Shown here piece after piece: positions 27,628 through 35,764 of a stretch of DNA of 55,605 nucleotides. Both the position numbers and the translations under genes were made by a program. This DNA comes from Terriglobia bacterium. Lineage in GTDB: Bacteria > Acidobacteriota > Thermoanaerobaculia > Thermoanaerobaculales > Thermoanaerobaculaceae. The notes below the pieces were generated by a model. It searched no databases. It saw nothing but the letters and a program-made list of their open reading frames with translations, and had not been told where the DNA came from. How positions within the stretch are numbered: the first letter of the stretch is position 1; the number at the start of each line of letters is the position of its first letter. The stretch lies in NCBI GenBank assembly GCA_020073245.1, contig JAIQFQ010000021.1, positions 1 through 55,605 of the forward strand, read 5' to 3'.

Positions 27628-27752
27628 TTGACCTCGCGGTTGCGCCGATGTGACGCGGAAACCGCGCTCGGATCCAAGGTGCAGCGGCGTCGGAAGCCGG
27701 GACCCCGGCGAGTGCGTCGCGGGCAGGGGAAGTGCCGCCATCCCCCAGCCGT

Positions 27753-27758
27753 TATACT
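27753..27758 (+). promoter_or_regulatory. Candidate -10 box
   Basis: TATACT at 27753-27758 lies about 33 bp before the ATG at 27792. The -35 region does not match consensus well. Confidence 0.35.
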
Positions 27759-27791
27759 CGAGGCAAGCACCAGGAAAGTCGAGGTGTTCAC

Positions 27792-28334
27792 ATGCACGCG
27801 AATCGATCCATCGGCGCCGGTCTGAGCCGGGCGATCCTCCTGGCCTCGGCGGTCCTCACGGGCGCGACCGGCATCGCGGCCGCCCAGGACCAGGTGAGCG
27901 GCACGTTTACCGTCAAGGGCGCCACCACAAAGTTCGCCTACTCCTACGTCTATTGGAGGCCGAACTTCTTCGACCAAAGCAAGAAGGACCTCTTCGTGCT
28001 CTTCAGCGACGTCCCGGTGCCGGCGAATGCGATTCCGAAGGACGACGACGGGGTCGCAGCGATCGCCGGCCTCGTGCGCGACGGTAAGGTGCACGCGCTC
28101 GAGCTGCACCTCTCTCCGGCGCAGAAACAGCTGGATTCCGCCGAGAACGCCGCCGTCTACCACGCCGGGCTGGCGCCGGGCCGCTACGGGATGTCGGGGA
28201 TGCACGTGTTCACCGCCAAGACGTTCACGACGTCGCTCCTCGAAGGCACGGCGCACACCGACGGCCCCCAGGAAAACGACGGCGTGAAGTGGGAATACGA
28301 CCTCCACTTCAAGGTCACGCTGCCGTCGCCTTAG
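27792..28334 (+). CDS. Small exported protein, function unknown
   Basis: A 180-residue exported protein. The ATG at 27792 has a GAGG 7 nt upstream (27781-27784). The signal peptide is long and ends near GIAAAQ (residue 32). The mature part is mixed alpha/beta, with no cysteines and no membrane segment; recognisable stretches are FAYSYVYWRP, DLFVLFSDVPVP and YHAGLAPGRYGMSGMHVF. I do not recognise the family. It has neither a WVPVASH module nor an IPTL tail, unlike most other exported proteins here. Codon use is like the flanking genes. Confidence 0.75.
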   Translation: MHANRSIGAGLSRAILLASAVLTGATGIAAAQDQVSGTFTVKGATTKFAYSYVYWRPNFFDQSKKDLFVLFSDVPVPANAIPKDDDGVAAIAGLVRDGKVHALELHLSPAQKQLDSAENAAVYHAGLAPGRYGMSGMHVFTAKTFTTSLLEGTAHTDGPQENDGVKWEYDLHFKVTLPSP

Positions 28335-28468
28335 GACGGTCGCACGGCGCAAGGCCGCCGCTCGCGAGGACAAGGCCAAGCAGGATGATGTGCTTGGCCT
28401 TGCCGTATCGGCCGCGCTCCGCGGGAGCCGGCCTCGCACCCGCCCCGGCCGAGCGCATAAGGCCGTGG

Positions 28469-28680
28469 CCCGGCAGGGCTACTCCGTGGCGATCTCGGCG
28501 GACGGTACGAGGGCCCTCGTCGGAGGATTCGCCGGCGACGTCTACGCCGGCGCCGCGTGGGTCCTCTCGAACCCCGCGAACGCCATCTGGGTGCCGGTGG
28601 CGAGCCACAACGGCGGCAAGAACCACAGCCAGTGGCGCAGCGACCTCGGCAAGGCCTCGCGCCACCCCTGCCGGAGCTAA
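28469..28680 (+). pseudogene. Relic of an FG-GAP/WVPVASH gene end
   Basis: About 180 bp (28471-28650) closely match the junction of the seventh FG-GAP blade and WVPVASH module B of the gene at 23161 (26814-26993), with only a handful of differences. The reading frame breaks away just after SQWRSDLG and stops at 28680, so nearly all of the module is missing. No ribosome-binding site or signal peptide precedes it. It is best read as a partial duplication left by recombination. Confidence 0.75.
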
Positions 28681-28779
28681 CGCCTGCCTTGACTTCCGCC
28701 CCCGGCACTGAGGTCGCCCCGACCGTGCTCTCGCCCGGCGGAGCGGCCGTCGCGTGGTGGGTCAGTTCGAGAGGATGGG

Positions 28780-28950
28780 TTACAGGACCTTGAAGCAGTC
28801 CATGCAGTGCTTCTTGCCTCCGGTTCCTGTCTTCTTGTGGTGCGCCTCGATGAGCTTGCCGATTCGGCAGGTGTCCTTGTCGTGGTAGACGAGGCGGTGC
28901 TCGGGCGGGTACTCAGGAGAGTCCGTATGGTACGGCCCAACGCTTGGCAC
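28780..28950 (-). CDS. 56-residue Cys-containing small protein
   Basis: A GTG at 28950 follows GGAGG (28961-28957 on the minus strand) by 6 nt. The product ends with a pattern of conserved spacing: VYHDKDTCRIGKLIEAHHKK, then TGTGGKKHCMDC. Short proteins with an H-D..C..G..I...GTGG..C..C layout are common as hypotheticals in soil bacteria. Cys28, Cys49 and Cys52 with nearby His residues could bind a metal, but the function is unknown. It is hidden in the tail of a long spurious antisense frame that covers the neighbouring glycosyltransferase gene. Confidence 0.6.
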   Translation of the reverse strand: MPSVGPYHTDSPEYPPEHRLVYHDKDTCRIGKLIEAHHKKTGTGGKKHCMDCFKVL

Positions 28951-29157
28951 GGGGAACCTCCGTAACGAACATGGGTCCTCAGGCTGACAGCAGCAAGTTT
29001 GGAATGACACCGTGTCTAACATTGTGGAGCGACCACAGGAGAACCGCATCGAGTATGGAGCCTGTGCCGCCTCCCTGCATGTCACCTCTCCGACTTGCGG
29101 AATTCTCCTTCTCCTGGCCGCCGCCCGGCCTGCGCCCGGGCCGACCCAGCGTGTAGC

Positions 29158-30729
29158 ATGGCGGACATGGACACCGCGTTGCCGGGCGGCCGCGCGCGCC
29201 CAGCGTGGCGACGCTGGCTTGCGCCGGCCTCCATCCTCGTGCTCGCCGCGGCGCTCCGCCTGCCCGCCATCGGGCGCGACGGCATGTGGTCGGACGAGTG
29301 CCTCACCGCCACCTGGGCCGAGCTGCCGTGGCGCGATACCCTGGCCGCCGCGGCGTCGGACAACAACGCGCCCCTCTACTTCCTCCTCGAAAAGCTGCCC
29401 GTGGCGCTCCTCGGCTCCAGCGAGCTCGCCTGGCGCCTGCTGCCCGCCCTGCTCGGCCTCCTGACGGTCTGGGCGATCTACGCGGCGGGCCGCCGCCTGC
29501 TCTCGCCGGCGGCCGGCTGGATCGCCGCGTTCCTGCTGGCCACGAGCCCTCTCCACGTCCACTACTCGCGCGAGGCGCGCAACTACACGCTGCTCATCCT
29601 GCTCGTCCTGCTCGCGTTCATGGCGGCCGCGCGGGTCCGGAGCCGGGGCCGCGCGGCCGACGTGGCGCTGCTCGCCGCGCTGCTGGCCGCGGCGCTGTAC
29701 ACCCACCCGACCGCCGCCTTCGCCGCGCTCGGGGTCCTCGTCGCGTGGAGCGTGTTCCCGTTCGACCGCAAGGCGGCCGGCCGCCTCGCGATCGCCGCGC
29801 TCCTCGCGGGCGCGGCTCTCGCGCCGTGGGTGCCACGCCTGCTGCACCAGGGAGGACGCGCCGGCGAGTCGTACAGCTGGCACCAGCCGGGCTTTGAGCG
29901 CGAGTTCCCCTGGCAGGTCCCGAGGTCGCTGGCCGCGCTCTCTCACGGCTCCCTGGCGCCGATCCGCAACCGCGTGCCCGACCTGCTCCCCTCCGCGTGG
30001 GCCGCCGCCGGCCTCACCGTCCTGCTCGCCGGCCTTGCCGTGGCGAGGCGGCGCGCGCTCGCGCAAGAGGCGCTCCCGCTCCGGCTGCTGGTCGCCGCGC
30101 TGCTGCCGCTCGTCGCCCTGTTCGCCGCCGCGAGCCTCGGCCCGCCGGTGTACGTCGTGGGCCGCACCGACGCCTTCGTGCTGCCGCTCCTGCTGCTGCT
30201 CGTCGCCGCCGGCGTCGCCGGGTACCGCTCGGCCGCCGTGCGAGCCCTGGCCGTGGTCGCCTTCGCCGGCCTGGCCCTCCTCCCGATGCGGGTACTCCTG
30301 CAGGTGGACACGCGCTCGCAGGAGAAGCTCATCGCGCGCCTGCTCAGCGGGGAGCGGCGGCCGGGCGAGCCGGTCGTCGCCACGGCGATGCTTCCATGCC
30401 TGCAGTTCTACGCCGGACTGACGCGCGGCATGGACCTGATCGCGTACCCGGAGCGCCCCGCCGTCACCACCAGCTGGGTTGACTGGCCGGCCCACCCGAC
30501 GGAGCGATGGCCCGCCGAGGCGGCGGACGTGGCCGCCCGGGCGCGCGAGTGGGCCAATCGCGACCGGGCGACCCGCCTGTGGGTCGTGCGCAGCCGCGAC
30601 CCCCTCGGCGAGACGCTCGCGCGCGCCTTCGACCGGACGTGCCCGCTACTCGGCGCGCGCGACCTCCACTACCTGGGCCTCGAACTGCGCGCTTACCATC
30701 TCTCCGGCGTGCCGCAGCCCGACCAATGA
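29158..30729 (+). CDS. GT39-like polytopic glycosyltransferase
   Basis: A 523-residue inner-membrane protein with about eleven to twelve hydrophobic helices, in the ArnT/PMT-like glycosyltransferase clan. Such enzymes move a sugar from a polyprenyl-phosphate donor to an acceptor on the periplasmic side. Diagnostic features are the first loop GMWSDECLT (acidic pair Asp46-Glu47), NNAPLYFLLEKLP, and SPLHVHYSREARNY. The ATG at 29158 is used; an in-frame ATG at 29167 is possible. Neither has a strong ribosome-binding site, and the C-terminal region after about residue 420 is soluble. No lipid-A or polysaccharide genes are adjacent, so the acceptor is unknown. Confidence 0.85.
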   Translation: MADMDTALPGGRARPAWRRWLAPASILVLAAALRLPAIGRDGMWSDECLTATWAELPWRDTLAAAASDNNAPLYFLLEKLPVALLGSSELAWRLLPALLGLLTVWAIYAAGRRLLSPAAGWIAAFLLATSPLHVHYSREARNYTLLILLVLLAFMAAARVRSRGRAADVALLAALLAAALYTHPTAAFAALGVLVAWSVFPFDRKAAGRLAIAALLAGAALAPWVPRLLHQGGRAGESYSWHQPGFEREFPWQVPRSLAALSHGSLAPIRNRVPDLLPSAWAAAGLTVLLAGLAVARRRALAQEALPLRLLVAALLPLVALFAAASLGPPVYVVGRTDAFVLPLLLLLVAAGVAGYRSAAVRALAVVAFAGLALLPMRVLLQVDTRSQEKLIARLLSGERRPGEPVVATAMLPCLQFYAGLTRGMDLIAYPERPAVTTSWVDWPAHPTERWPAEAADVAARAREWANRDRATRLWVVRSRDPLGETLARAFDRTCPLLGARDLHYLGLELRAYHLSGVPQPDQ

Positions 30730-31081
30730 CGTGCCGCGCCCTGGCGTCTGGAATTACCGCCTCACTGATCTGGCACTCCCGGTTCTTGCGGCGAGCTCTG
30801 CAAGGTGCTGCTGGAGGGTCAACTCCCCTGGAGGAGAACGCCCGCACCCAAGCTCCTGCTCGGCTGCCCGCGGCAGGATTCGGCTGACGGCTTCGGGCGT
30901 CGTCAGCATCACCTCGGGGACACCGCGCCGGCCGAGCCGATCTGCTCTGCCGCGCCCGCCTTATGAGCCATCCCTTCAGCGTTTCGGCCGGGGAGGTACG
31001 CAAGGCCTTGCCGTCGCCCATTCTGTCGAGGTAGGGCAAGCCACCAACCCCGGCCAGGTTGGGGCCGGAAGGCGGGCGTCC
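30730..31081. other. 352-bp intergenic left edge of the low-GC island
   Basis: No supported gene. The short frames here lack ribosome-binding sites and recognisable motifs. GC content starts to fall just after this stretch, so the left boundary of the island probably lies in it. I see no integrase, tRNA or clear direct repeat marking the edge. Confidence 0.4.
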
Positions 31082-31109
31082 TTGACACGACGGGTCTGGA
31101 TGCTAGTAT
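31082..31109 (+). promoter_or_regulatory. Extended -10 promoter giving a leaderless cyclase mRNA
   Basis: TTGACA (31082-31087) and TAGTAT (31104-31109) are 16 bp apart, and TG at 31101-31102 forms an extended -10. Transcription would start near 31116, one to two bases before the ATG at 31118. The mRNA would then have no Shine-Dalgarno leader. Confidence 0.7.
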
Positions 31110-31117
31110 CCAGGTGA

Positions 31118-32470
31118 ATGGCCGACCCATCCGATGGTGTGTTATGGATGACCGCCGTCTTCGTTGATATCGAAGACTCCACCGGCATCGCCAATCACTT
31201 CAAAACCCAAGACTATCGTCAGTTTCTCTCGCAGTACCACGATGTTGTCCGGACCGTGGTAGACGGTGACTCAAAGTGGGATCCAATCAAAGCGCCCCAC
31301 TGCCACAATTTCTTTGGTGACGAGTTCATCGCGTTCCTCCTGCACGCCGATTACGGCGATCGATCCGCGAGCCTGGCACTCGAACTCGCTACGAAGCTCA
31401 AGTTGGCCTGGTATGTCTCCCCAGAGAATAGGGAGCGCCTCCAAAGCGACAAGGAAGTCATCGAGGTAAATGTTGGAGTCAATTTCGGCGCCGTCTCTCG
31501 GATGGCATATCCGCTTGGCAAGGCCTCGCGTGAGCGAAGCACCACGCTCGAAGGCTTCCCGATCACGATTGCCAAGCGAGCCCAGAGCGTCTGTGAACAG
31601 GCGCGAGCATCGCGCATCATCCTAGCTGATGCTGCGTACCGAGAGTATGTCAAGGAAACTCACCGCCCCCATGAGTTCGACTACGTTGGAAGACGACCTC
31701 TCAAGGGCCTCGCACAGCTAACCTCGTGTTATGAGTGGCTGGGTGGGGACTGGGGTACTTTTGCTGAATTCGGCTTGGCAGACTCGTCAACAGGCCAGGT
31801 CCTGGAAACCCTTTACGACAAGAATCCCCTCAATCCTTGGTACGCGCTGCTGCTGGCGTTTCACTACTTCGGAAGGGCCGAGGAGGACTGGTACGCCGAG
31901 GTCCGCAATAGTCCTTGGTACGGAAAAGCCGCGGGTGTTTGCCTCAAGGCGCTGCATTCGATCCCCTGGTCTCAGTTGCGGCAGCTATCTTCGCTTTTTC
32001 TGACATGCCTCGAGGTCCAGGAACAGTGGGAGGAACTCGGTCTCCGCGCCGAGCAGGCGTTCACGGCCGATCCGACGTTCGCACAGGCGTCAGCGCTCCG
32101 CGCGTGGGCCTTGTTTAGGGCCGGCGTGGAAGGTGGGCAGAAGAGGGACCTGTTGCAGCGTGCCTTTCAAGACGCGGGGCGCACCGTCACCCTGTTCGAT
32201 CGCAAAGGCCCCGGTATCGAGAGCGACGACGAAACAGAGGAAGCCCTCTACCGTGCGCACCTCGTGCGGTCCTCCTACCAGGCCATGGAGGAGCAGAGCA
32301 ACAATGCGAAGGAATCGCTGTCCCGAGCGGTGAAGCACGCTCAGGCGGCAAGACTGGACTGGGCGGCAATCGAGCTCGCTGAACTCAAGAAGAAGGGGGC
32401 ATTCAAAGGAGTGGATGCTGATGCCTGGAAGGGTATTATGAAGCAACTCCGGAAAGGCGCCAAGGGTTGA
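31118..32470 (+). CDS. Class III nucleotidyl cyclase-like protein with helical C-terminal region
   Basis: A 450-residue cytoplasmic protein. Residues about 10-210 resemble a class III cyclase domain. Asp17 in FVDIEDSTG and Asp68 in FFGDEF are the two metal-binding aspartates, and Arg154 sits in the ITIAKRAQ segment where these enzymes have N-x-A-x-R. The transition-state Asn is replaced by Thr150. The rest (about 225-450) is alpha-helical and TPR-like (WYALLLAFHYFGRAEEDW, AEQAFTADPTFAQASALRAW). There is no membrane segment. It lies in a lower-GC island beside a restriction-methylation operon, and the next gene overlaps its stop codon. It could make cAMP, or cCMP/cUMP as in Pycsar defence, or be a degenerate cyclase. 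Substrate and role cannot be told from sequence. Confidence 0.72.
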   Translation: MADPSDGVLWMTAVFVDIEDSTGIANHFKTQDYRQFLSQYHDVVRTVVDGDSKWDPIKAPHCHNFFGDEFIAFLLHADYGDRSASLALELATKLKLAWYVSPENRERLQSDKEVIEVNVGVNFGAVSRMAYPLGKASRERSTTLEGFPITIAKRAQSVCEQARASRIILADAAYREYVKETHRPHEFDYVGRRPLKGLAQLTSCYEWLGGDWGTFAEFGLADSSTGQVLETLYDKNPLNPWYALLLAFHYFGRAEEDWYAEVRNSPWYGKAAGVCLKALHSIPWSQLRQLSSLFLTCLEVQEQWEELGLRAEQAFTADPTFAQASALRAWALFRAGVEGGQKRDLLQRAFQDAGRTVTLFDRKGPGIESDDETEEALYRAHLVRSSYQAMEEQSNNAKESLSRAVKHAQAARLDWAAIELAELKKKGAFKGVDADAWKGIMKQLRKGAKG

Positions 32471-33033
32471 CCAGACGAAGCCGCATGGCTCTGCCCGAGA
32501 TCATTTCGTGGGCAACGGAGAGGCTTAGACCCTTTGATGGGATATGTCCACCGGGATGCAATTACTGTGAGTCCCGCGAATCGATGGTCTTGCTTCCGAG
32601 CGAGGAACGGGCCCGCAAGTACGAACCGCTCTCTACCGGTGGGTTCGCGGTCACAACGCAGGGTTTTCACTACCTCGCAAGCGACGGATGCCCCTGCCCG
32701 TTCTTCGTTGGTGGCCTCTGCTCCGTGTATCCGATTAGGCCTATCGACTGCCGCATGTTTCCGTTGTTCCCTTTGTTCGAAATCGAGACCGACAGTTTCT
32801 CTCTTGTTCGAGCCGGCAAGTACTGCCCCCTGCATCGCCGCCTCACTGGCGACTTCGTGGAAGCCTGTGCTGATGTGTGCCACCTGCTGAATTCCGAGAT
32901 GCCCGTGGAGTGGAAGAGGCTATACAACACGCAGAACCGCCCCCGCCTGATGGACACAGGCGCTTCCGTTCTGCGTTCCTTGCCCCTTGTCACCCTTTCT
33001 GCCAGCGCCCCGCACGCCGCGGCTAGTCCATAG
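32467..33033 (+). CDS. YkgJ-like cysteine-cluster protein
   Basis: A protein of up to 188 residues. It carries a YkgJ/zinc- or iron-chelating Cys cluster: CPPGCNYC (Cys27, Cys31, Cys34), then CPC at Cys75/Cys77, GGLCSVYPIRPIDCRMFP (Cys85, Cys95) and Cys120. The spacing and the YPIRPxxCRxFP core are characteristic. Members bind metal, probably Fe-S or zinc, and their biochemical role is poorly known. The frame can begin with TTG at 32467, overlapping the cyclase TGA (TTGA), or with ATG at 32485. Either way, translation is probably coupled to the cyclase. The last 25 residues are Ala/Ser/Pro-rich and may be non-conserved. Confidence 0.78.
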   Translation: MTRRSRMALPEIISWATERLRPFDGICPPGCNYCESRESMVLLPSEERARKYEPLSTGGFAVTTQGFHYLASDGCPCPFFVGGLCSVYPIRPIDCRMFPLFPLFEIETDSFSLVRAGKYCPLHRRLTGDFVEACADVCHLLNSEMPVEWKRLYNTQNRPRLMDTGASVLRSLPLVTLSASAPHAAASP

Positions 33034-33179
33034 CCCGCAGCTCCCCCAACGGCCTCGGCCTCAGCAATGCGAGCCGTGTTGCACAGATCGTCTCGGGCCC
33101 GGCCAAAGAATCACTGCCGGCCTCGTGGCACTTCTCTTGGGCCCGGCCACCTGGTTGACCTGCTGCTCACGCTCCTTGG

Positions 33180-33638
33180 TTAGTGCGTGCCGAAGTCGTT
33201 GTGCTTGGCTCCGGTCACAACAGCGACGTAGATCTCCAGCAGGGCTTGCTTGAGTGGGTCCGATTCAGCCACGAAACGTACATCCATCTCGCGGATCTGC
33301 CTCTTGGCGTCGCTGTAGGCGGCTCTGAAGTCGGGGTCAGTCAATAGCTCTTTCTGGCCTCCCGCCTTCTTGTAGGCTGGCGGGTGCCGGGTTGCTTCTC
33401 TGGCGAGACGCCAAGCGAAGGGACAGTCATCCGCAGTTGCATCCACGTGGGCCCTAAGTCGGTCCCTTATCCTCCGCTTCGTTCTGCCGGCATAGAGGTG
33501 CTGCCCACCCCTCGAGAACATGTATACGCCGCCCTGTGGGCCCAGCGGCGCGGTGTCGATCGTCACAGGTTCCATCGCCATGAGTTCCTCGTACTTCGCG
33601 TGCAGGCTGTTGACGACCCCGGCGAATCGAGCGTCCAT
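33180..33638 (-). CDS. GIY-YIG family nuclease-like protein
   Basis: A 152-residue cytoplasmic protein. The ATG at 33638 follows AAGGAGG by 4-5 nt. The GIY-YIG core is visible: GGVYMFSRGGQHLYAGRTKR (GVY at 37-39, LYAG at 48-51), followed by RIRDRLRAH with the expected Arg. Glu135 in LLEIYVAV is a candidate metal-binding Glu near the C-terminus. It begins 85 bp after the end of the HEPN-like gene on the same strand and is probably the last gene of the restriction-methylation operon. GIY-YIG folds serve in homing endonucleases, restriction enzymes and repair. A nuclease effector or accessory role is inferred. Confidence 0.75.
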   Translation of the reverse strand: MDARFAGVVNSLHAKYEELMAMEPVTIDTAPLGPQGGVYMFSRGGQHLYAGRTKRRIRDRLRAHVDATADDCPFAWRLAREATRHPPAYKKAGGQKELLTDPDFRAAYSDAKRQIREMDVRFVAESDPLKQALLEIYVAVVTGAKHNDFGTH

Positions 33639-33722
33639 CGGCCCTCCTTGGCGTCCGGCGACCTCACAGGCGGCGTCGGGTGCCAGCGATTAGTATGCGC
33701 TCCGTGGCTCGTGGGTGTTTCA

Positions 33723-34400
33723 CTAAGGTGGCAACAGGGCCTTTAGCTTGTCGCGCAGCGTCTTGCCGCCGCATGTTACGCACAGACGAAAATGTAGGTC
33801 TTCTGGGTATTCCGCAACATGGGCACCCGCTTTCTTGTTGTTCTTCGTGTTGCGAGGCCATTCTTGGAAAACCTTGCTCACTTTGGGGGTTATGGACGGA
33901 TCGGCGAACGCGAGCCTTTCGAGTCGGAGCATGACCTCGAGCGTTCCGAGGTTCCGGGACGATTCAAGCGCCGTGCGCCAATCCGCGCCGAAGAGGATCT
34001 CCCCATACTCAAGAAGCTCGCAAAACGCCTCCACGCAGTTGCGGGAGGTTACGCTCAGGTCGAGCAGGCCGGCCGAGTGGAAGAAGTCGTTGCGTCGCAC
34101 GCGCCGTTTGGAAAGCGCAGCCTGAAGACCATTCACCTCCTCAGAGTGAACTGCCATCTTCATGGCAACAACGTTCTTCACGTCTCGCAGGACGTCGGGG
34201 TGATTCTTGAAGTGGTCGTTCGGCTTCTTATCCGTCCACTGCGGATCATCCGTTTGTAGGAACAGCTTCGAAACCAGCTCCCCGTAGTCGTCGCAGAGAA
34301 TAAACGCCGTCTTCAGATACTGGCCTCCAGTGCGCCCTGTGTAGTAGATTTCGACACCGGCACAGATTTCATCCACCAAGTAGGTCAGTGACGGGTTCAT
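33723..34400 (-). CDS. HEPN-like protein coupled to the S subunit
   Basis: A 225-residue cytoplasmic protein, mostly alpha-helical. It contains R-N-D-F-F-H (Arg103 to His108), an Rx4H motif with a polar residue right after Arg, as in HEPN-domain ribonucleases. The helices on both sides (KMAVHSEEVNGLQAAL and LSVTSRNCVEAFCELLEY) suit a four-helix HEPN fold. The C-terminus has a CxxC (LCVTCGGK). The ATG at 34400 overlaps the S-gene stop codon (ATGA), so it should be translated only after S. HEPN RNases are common in toxin-antitoxin and abortive-infection systems. A backup effector linked to the restriction-methylation system is plausible but not shown. The family match rests on the motif and predicted helices only. 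Confidence 0.6.
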   Translation of the reverse strand: MNPSLTYLVDEICAGVEIYYTGRTGGQYLKTAFILCDDYGELVSKLFLQTDDPQWTDKKPNDHFKNHPDVLRDVKNVVAMKMAVHSEEVNGLQAALSKRRVRRNDFFHSAGLLDLSVTSRNCVEAFCELLEYGEILFGADWRTALESSRNLGTLEVMLRLERLAFADPSITPKVSKVFQEWPRNTKNNKKAGAHVAEYPEDLHFRLCVTCGGKTLRDKLKALLPP

Positions 34401-35710
34401 TCCGCCCCCGCCCCGCCCAGCAGCCGAACCTCGAAGCGGACCTTGGCCGCCTCCCACTCTCTCCCCGCCTCCTCGCGCAGTTGTCGGGCAACACTCCGCC
34501 GGCGTGTCAGCTCAGCGGCTATCGTCTCCTGTTCGTCGATGGAGGGGATAGGGAGCCGAAGCGCACTTAGGGTTTCCGTGTTGATTCCCGCCTGATTCAC
34601 GAAGTTTGTCGCCAACAGCCCCATGTAGCCGCTCCACCGCATGGCGTTGAGGAGCGCAGCCAGGAACCATGGCACGACCAACGAACGCTCCGGCGTCATC
34701 CGCGTAATGTGATTTGAGCAGCAGCATTGGCGCTGGCCCTCGAAGACGGTCGTCTTGCCGACCCACTCTGTCGAGTTCGTATTGTTGAGCAAGACTTCAT
34801 TCATTCGAAGGATGTCGTTTGTGTCTACTGAGTCCCGCGGAACGAGCTTGGTGCCTTCAAAGGTGAGCTCACCATGCCTCGTAATGTTCAAGGGGCGCAC
34901 ATGAGGGATGCCTTCCTGTTCGCTAAGAGATTGGGCTTCTCGACCCGCGGCAAATCCAGTTCTCGGGTTCGGGGCCAGTCTTCCCAGCTCGTAAACGGGG
35001 TACCCGGAAGCCTCGATCGCTCGCCTCAGTTCCTTGAACCTGGGTGAGTGATAATCCGGGTCGCAACGAGCCCAGCAGTCTTTGAGCGTCGCGGCGTAGG
35101 ACCGGGCAAATAGCGCCCCTGTCGGGCTCAGCCCAAGGCGCTCGAGAACGAAAGGGTCGAGGCTGGCGAGGAGGGCATCGGACTCGGCTAGCTTGCGTCG
35201 CCTCGCCTCCCTGGCTCCCTCCATCTCCGACACCAGGGTATCCTGCACATCCGACAGCGGGACGGGGATCGTGAACGATTTGAACTCTGCCTTATTGATA
35301 TTCGGCTGTCCCGACGGGCGTTGAATAGACCGAACCCATGCCTGATAACGATTCGTCTTTGTGTACAAGTAGATGAACTCGGGTAGCACCTTCTTCCTGT
35401 CAAACCGGAAACGGATACAGTACCCCGCAAAGATGGAGGGGCCCAGGTCCGACGAGAAAAGAAAGGTCTTGCCAGCGGTCGCCCCGCTTCTGGCGAACAG
35501 AACATCTCCGTCATCGAGGCGGTAGCGGTCTTCGACATTCTCGGTGGTGGTGAATACGTTGCCTGGAACAATGCCATCGTCGTCAAAGTCGGTGATTCTG
35601 ATGTACTTCACATCGCTGGGGCTCTGAATGGGTACTGCTCTTTCTCCTGAACCATAGTCGGGTTCAGCTGCCACGAGTAAACCCAAGGGGATGAGGGGGA
35701 CACCCTCCAA
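34397..35710 (-). CDS. Type I-like DNA specificity (S) subunit, -1 frame to the RM gene
   Basis: A protein of 437 residues from TTG at 35710, with two target-recognition regions separated and followed by conserved helices, as in HsdS/BcgIB-type subunits. Visible repeat-like elements are YIRITDFDDDG, LDDGDVLFARSGATAGKT, INKAEFKSFTIPVPL and the matching second set HVRPLNITRHG, LRMNEVLLNNTNS, INTETLSALRLPIPS, each followed by a basic helix. The TTG is a poor start, and the -1 frame stays open upstream to about 35825 and encodes S-like sequence (FAVRRGDSRERLDPKF). That stretch has no ATG, GTG or TTG. Translation through the frameshift site at 35818-35824 would fuse this frame to the RM protein. 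The ATGA overlap at its end couples it to the HEPN-like gene. Confidence 0.85.
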   Translation of the reverse strand: MEGVPLIPLGLLVAAEPDYGSGERAVPIQSPSDVKYIRITDFDDDGIVPGNVFTTTENVEDRYRLDDGDVLFARSGATAGKTFLFSSDLGPSIFAGYCIRFRFDRKKVLPEFIYLYTKTNRYQAWVRSIQRPSGQPNINKAEFKSFTIPVPLSDVQDTLVSEMEGAREARRRKLAESDALLASLDPFVLERLGLSPTGALFARSYAATLKDCWARCDPDYHSPRFKELRRAIEASGYPVYELGRLAPNPRTGFAAGREAQSLSEQEGIPHVRPLNITRHGELTFEGTKLVPRDSVDTNDILRMNEVLLNNTNSTEWVGKTTVFEGQRQCCCSNHITRMTPERSLVVPWFLAALLNAMRWSGYMGLLATNFVNQAGINTETLSALRLPIPSIDEQETIAAELTRRRSVARQLREEAGREWEAAKVRFEVRLLGGAGAE

Positions 35711-35764
35711 TACTTGATGCCCCCCATGAAGAACGAACTTGGGGTCAAGCCGCTCCCTTGAATC

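Noticed and set aside
24550..27741. 1063-codon minus-strand frame
   Set aside because: Antisense shadow of the LRR/FG-GAP gene; its repetitiveness mirrors the sense repeats.
28780..30495. 571-codon minus-strand frame
   Set aside because: Antisense to the GT39-like gene; only its last 56 codons form a believable separate gene, annotated from GTG 28950.
31118..33033. Canonical Pycsar system
   Set aside because: The cyclase-like gene fits loosely, but the partner is not a known Pycsar effector; kept only as a hypothesis.
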